From the NCBI RefSeq assembly GCF_900111765.1, contig NZ_FOIB01000008.1, positions 310,001 through 374,000 on the forward strand: DNA of 64,000 nucleotides. The letters run 5' to 3'. The position numbers were made by a program, and so were the translations under genes. The notes below the pieces were generated by a model. That model saw nothing but the letters and a program-made list of their open reading frames with translations, was not told the DNA's origin and did not search any database. This stretch comes from Myxococcus fulvus (GTDB lineage: Bacteria; Myxococcota; Myxococcia; Myxococcales; Myxococcaceae). This document shows positions 63,626 to 64,000 of the stretch, piece after piece. How positions within the stretch are numbered: the stretch's first letter is position 1; the number at the start of each line of letters is the position of its first letter.

Positions 63626-64000
63626 TGGAGTCCACGGAAGAGGGCCGTCGGCTGCTCGCGCAGGAAGGCGCGTCCGGCTACGTGCGGACCCTCCTGGGCT
63701 CCACGGGGCTCGTCACCGGCACGCGCGCGCTCGACGCGGGCTGCGGCCCCGGTGGCATCTCCGAGACGATGGCGGACCTGGTCGGCCCCACCGGCCAGGT
63801 GACGGGCGTGGACCTCAACGAGGACCGGCTGCGCGAGGCCTCCCTGCGCAACGCCCACCGTCCCTGGCTGCGCTTCCATCAGGCGGACATCCGCCGCACC
63901 GGGTTGCCGGACGCGTCGGTGGACTACGTCTGGAGCCAGTACGTCTTCGAGTACCTGCCGGACCGGCCCGTGGCGCTCGCGGAGCTGATGCGCGTCACCC
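63616..64000 (+). CDS. SAM-dependent methyltransferase, N-terminal part (3' end outside window)
   Basis: At least 128 aa of a class I methyltransferase. SAM-binding loop LDAGCGPGGISETM, acidic end of beta-2 in GVDLNEDRLREA, and a DIRRTGLPDASVDYVWSQYV segment. ATG 63616 (GAGGAC upstream) overlaps the end of the PilZ chimera by ten bases; ATG 63625 would overlap its stop as TGATG. Either way it is translationally coupled to that gene, so it may modify the same product. Confidence 0.88.
   Translation, partial: MYLMESTEEGRRLLAQEGASGYVRTLLGSTGLVTGTRALDAGCGPGGISETMADLVGPTGQVTGVDLNEDRLREASLRNAHRPWLRFHQADIRRTGLPDASVDYVWSQYVFEYLPDRPVALAELMRVT

Overview
The window is a stretch of very GC-rich, densely coded chromosome from a myxobacterium (Myxococcota, Myxococcus/Corallococcus/Pyxidicoccus type). 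The signs are Hanks-type Ser/Thr kinases with C-terminal transmembrane and PEGA-like parts, C-terminal GG-C...TM...Arg sorting tails of the MYXO-CTERM type, many lipoproteins, MopE-type metal-binding motifs, and antisense frames that stay open for long distances because third codon positions are almost all G or C. I see no rRNA, tRNA, CRISPR array, insertion sequence or prophage. About 56 genes are supported; the first and the last are cut by the window edges.

Layout. 1-1757: end of a Ser/Thr kinase. 1861-6638: a two-gene cassette (secreted helical/TM protein plus MopE-motif lipoprotein) present twice in tandem, followed by a frameshifted gene (6743-7362). 7559-9604: divergent WYL repressor and SDR oxidoreductase around a perfect inverted repeat. 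9758-15432: forward envelope/translation run uppS-cdsA-rseP-rlpA-like-tsaB-Asd family protein; the Asd family protein lacks the catalytic Cys. 15558-19719: MYXO-CTERM protein, outer-membrane barrel, lipoprotein and a MoaD-MoaE fusion. 19728-23417: FHA/gliding-like membrane protein, a second site-2 protease with a long disordered tail, a Nudix hydrolase and a lipoprotein. 23485-27072: acs and an alpha-oxoamine synthase. 27277-29493: reverse operon of RNase HII (altered GRG motif), a DUF2325-like protein and a histidine phosphatase. 29776-36670: lipoprotein, zinc-ribbon/TPR membrane protein, M61 peptidase, RsmB-like methyltransferase and a secreted metallophosphoesterase.

36803-42077 is the most unusual block: a reverse operon of an OprP-like porin, a VTC (polyphosphate polymerase) domain protein, a thymidylate-kinase-like P-loop domain fused to about nine 27-residue repeats, a DUF4956 membrane protein and a lipoprotein. 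It may be an envelope phosphate/polyphosphate system.

42291-64000: two more Ser/Thr kinases (one with four tandem RRxS sites in its linker), a sulfur-transfer group (N-rhodanese-MoeB, rhodanese, divergent A-type Fe-S carrier), an acyl-CoA thioesterase, a deoxynucleoside kinase, a glycerophosphodiesterase, a SprT-like metalloprotease, a polytopic membrane protein, a small metallothionein-like secreted protein, a methyltransferase, nadA, a pseudo-receiver/PilZ/acyltransferase-like chimera and a truncated methyltransferase. Starts were chosen by Shine-Dalgarno, signal peptide or family alignment where the longest frame begins upstream; several are uncertain and marked so.
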